A DNA stretch of 7,940 bases from CAZHJK01 sp964533275 (GTDB lineage Bacteria; Bacillota; Clostridia; Eubacteriales; Garciellaceae), in assembly GCA_964533275.1 (NCBI GenBank), contig CAZHJK010000047.1:1-7940 (forward strand), given 5' to 3'. Each line of letters starts with the position of its first letter. Within the stretch, counting starts at the first letter, position 1. Under the pieces are notes generated by a model. That model saw nothing but the letters and a program-made list of their open reading frames with translations. It was not told where the DNA came from and ran no database searches. Both the position numbers and the translations under genes were made by a program. This document shows, piece after piece, positions 6,815 to 7,940 of the stretch.

Positions 6815-7837
6815 ATGATGGAAAAAGAAAAAGCATTAGAAATAACTTTAAAGCAAATTGAAAAACAGTTTGGAAAAGGTTCAATAATGAGATTAGGTGA
6901 GAATTCTGCTAAATTAAATATCGATGCAATATCAACTTCATCAATTGGTTTAGACATAGCTCTAGGAATTGGAGGAGTTCCTCGTGGGAGAGTTGTTGAG
7001 ATATTTGGTCCAGAATCCTCAGGAAAGACAACTGTTGCCTTACATATAATTTCTGAAGCACAAAAAAATGGTGGAACTGCAGCCTTTATCGATGCAGAGC
7101 ACGCCTTAGATCCAACTTATGCTAAAGCTCTTGGTGTTGATATTGATGGTTTAATTGTATCCCAACCTGATACAGGCGAACAAGCATTGGAAATTTGCGA
7201 AGCATTAGTACGAAGTAATGCTGTTGATGTTGTAGTGGTTGACTCTGTAGCAGCACTTGTACCTAAAGCTGAAATTGAAGGTGAAATGGGAGATTCTCAT
7301 GTAGGCTTACAAGCAAGACTTATGTCTCAAGCCCTTAGAAAACTTGCTGGCGTTATTAATAAATCAAAAACTACAACAATCTTTATAAATCAATTAAGAG
7401 AAAAGGTAGGAGTTATGTTTGGGAATCCTGAAACAACACCTGGAGGAAGAGCACTTAAATTTTACTCATCTATCCGTCTAGATGTAAGAAGAATAGAAAC
7501 ACTTAAACAAGGACAAGAAATGATTGGAAATAGGACAAGAGTTAAGGTTGTAAAAAATAAAGTAGCACCTCCATTTAAAAAAGCAGAATTTGACATTATG
7601 TATGGAGAGGGAATATCAAAGGAAGGTGATATAATAGATGTAGCAGTTGAATGTGATGTTATTAAAAAAGCAGGTGCTTGGTATTCATATAATGATCAGC
7701 GTTTAGGACAAGGGCGTGAAAATTCTAAAATATTTTTAAAAGATAATCCTCATATAACTTTAGAAATTGAAAATATAATTAGAGAAAAGTATGATCTTAT
7801 AAAACATGACAATACAGAAGAGGCAGTAAAAGAATAG
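6815..7837 (+). CDS. recA: Recombinase RecA
   Basis: RecA forms ATP-dependent filaments on single-stranded DNA, carries out strand exchange in homologous recombination repair, and triggers LexA self-cleavage in the SOS response. The Walker A motif GPESSGKT is at 65-72, the catalytic glutamate is E95 (in FIDAEHALDP), and the Walker B motif VVVVDS is at 139-144. DNA-binding loop L1 lies around 155-170 (EGEMGDSHVGLQARLM) and L2 around 192-215, starting NQLREKVGVMFGNPETTPGG. The C-terminal domain ends in a short acidic tail (HDNTEEAVKE). At 340 residues it is full length. Two adjacent ATGs (6815, 6818) are possible starts. No other ATG, GTG or TTG start lies between the in-frame TGA at 6779 and 6815, and the conserved KALEITLKQIEKQFGKGSI begins right after. 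It is SOS-controlled through the LexA box at 6753 and followed directly by a terminator. Confidence 0.99.
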   Translation: MMEKEKALEITLKQIEKQFGKGSIMRLGENSAKLNIDAISTSSIGLDIALGIGGVPRGRVVEIFGPESSGKTTVALHIISEAQKNGGTAAFIDAEHALDPTYAKALGVDIDGLIVSQPDTGEQALEICEALVRSNAVDVVVVDSVAALVPKAEIEGEMGDSHVGLQARLMSQALRKLAGVINKSKTTTIFINQLREKVGVMFGNPETTPGGRALKFYSSIRLDVRRIETLKQGQEMIGNRTRVKVVKNKVAPPFKKAEFDIMYGEGISKEGDIIDVAVECDVIKKAGAWYSYNDQRLGQGRENSKIFLKDNPHITLEIENIIREKYDLIKHDNTEEAVKE

Positions 7838-7866
7838 ATCCCCTCTTGGGGATCTATTCTTTTACT
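7825..7866 (+). terminator. Intrinsic terminator of recA
   Basis: A perfect 19-bp inverted repeat (arms 7825-7843 and 7848-7866) encloses the loop TCTT. The GC core GATCCCC/GGGGATC is flanked by AAAAGAATA on the left and TATTCTTTT on the right. The left arm contains the last three codons and the TAG stop of recA. The A-run on one side and U-run on the other would let it terminate transcription from both directions. It ends the recA transcript and insulates the next gene. Confidence 0.93.
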
Positions 7867-7940
7867 ATTTTAAAATTATGAAAACTCAGCCTTAAAGAGT
7901 AAAAATTCTTCGGGCTAAATTTCCCCTAATAATGTAGTGA
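7867..7940. other. Non-coding tail after recA terminator, with a weak hairpin
   Basis: No gene is visible in these 74 bases before the window ends. A possible hairpin pairs AGCC (7888-7891) with GGCT (7913-7916), then AAGAG (7895-7899) with TTCTT (7906-7910), leaving a small internal loop and a six-base terminal loop. No U-run follows it, so it does not look like a normal terminator. It may belong to the leader of the next gene, which in many Clostridia is rny (ribonuclease Y), but that gene is outside the window. Confidence 0.35.

Noticed and set aside
6721..6957. Minus-strand open frame of 78 codons across the recA promoter and start
   Set aside because: It would run antisense through the recA promoter, LexA box and conserved N-terminus, and resembles no known family.

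Overview
The window is a chromosomal housekeeping block from a very AT-rich, low-GC Gram-positive anaerobe. The gene order ftsK/spoIIIE - rimO - pgsA - cinA - recA, all on the + strand, is a well-known arrangement in Clostridia and related Firmicutes. The strong extended Shine-Dalgarno sites and a Bacillus/Clostridium-type LexA box upstream of recA fit that placement. The extra mnmH (selU) gene between ftsK and rimO points to a selenium-using lineage, such as Tissierellales-like or other amino-acid-fermenting clostridia. That finer placement is inference. The window contains no mobile element, CRISPR array, tRNA or rRNA that I can see.

Layout: 1-208 is a non-coding leader, possibly holding the last codons of an upstream gene. 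209-2467 is the DNA translocase FtsK/SpoIIIE. 2485-3516 is the tRNA 2-selenouridine synthase MnmH. 3571-4914 is the ribosomal protein S12 methylthiotransferase RimO. 4898-5443 is the phosphatidylglycerophosphate synthase PgsA, whose start overlaps the rimO end. 5481-6719 is CinA. 6716-6814 holds a recA-specific promoter, a near-perfect LexA (SOS) operator, and a strong Shine-Dalgarno site separated from the ATG by a hairpin. 6815-7837 is RecA. 7825-7866 is a perfect 19-bp stem terminator that includes the recA stop codon. 7867-7940 is a non-coding tail with one more weak hairpin.

The five genes ftsK to cinA lie close together (gaps of 17, 54, -17 and 37 bases) with no convincing internal promoter, so they probably form one transcription unit. 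recA can be read through from cinA but also has its own SOS-controlled promoter. The shared theme is core growth: chromosome segregation, tRNA and ribosome modification, phospholipid synthesis, nucleotide clean-up and DNA repair. I found no novel multi-gene system. The most interesting points are the structured recA translation start and the placement of mnmH inside the conserved cluster.
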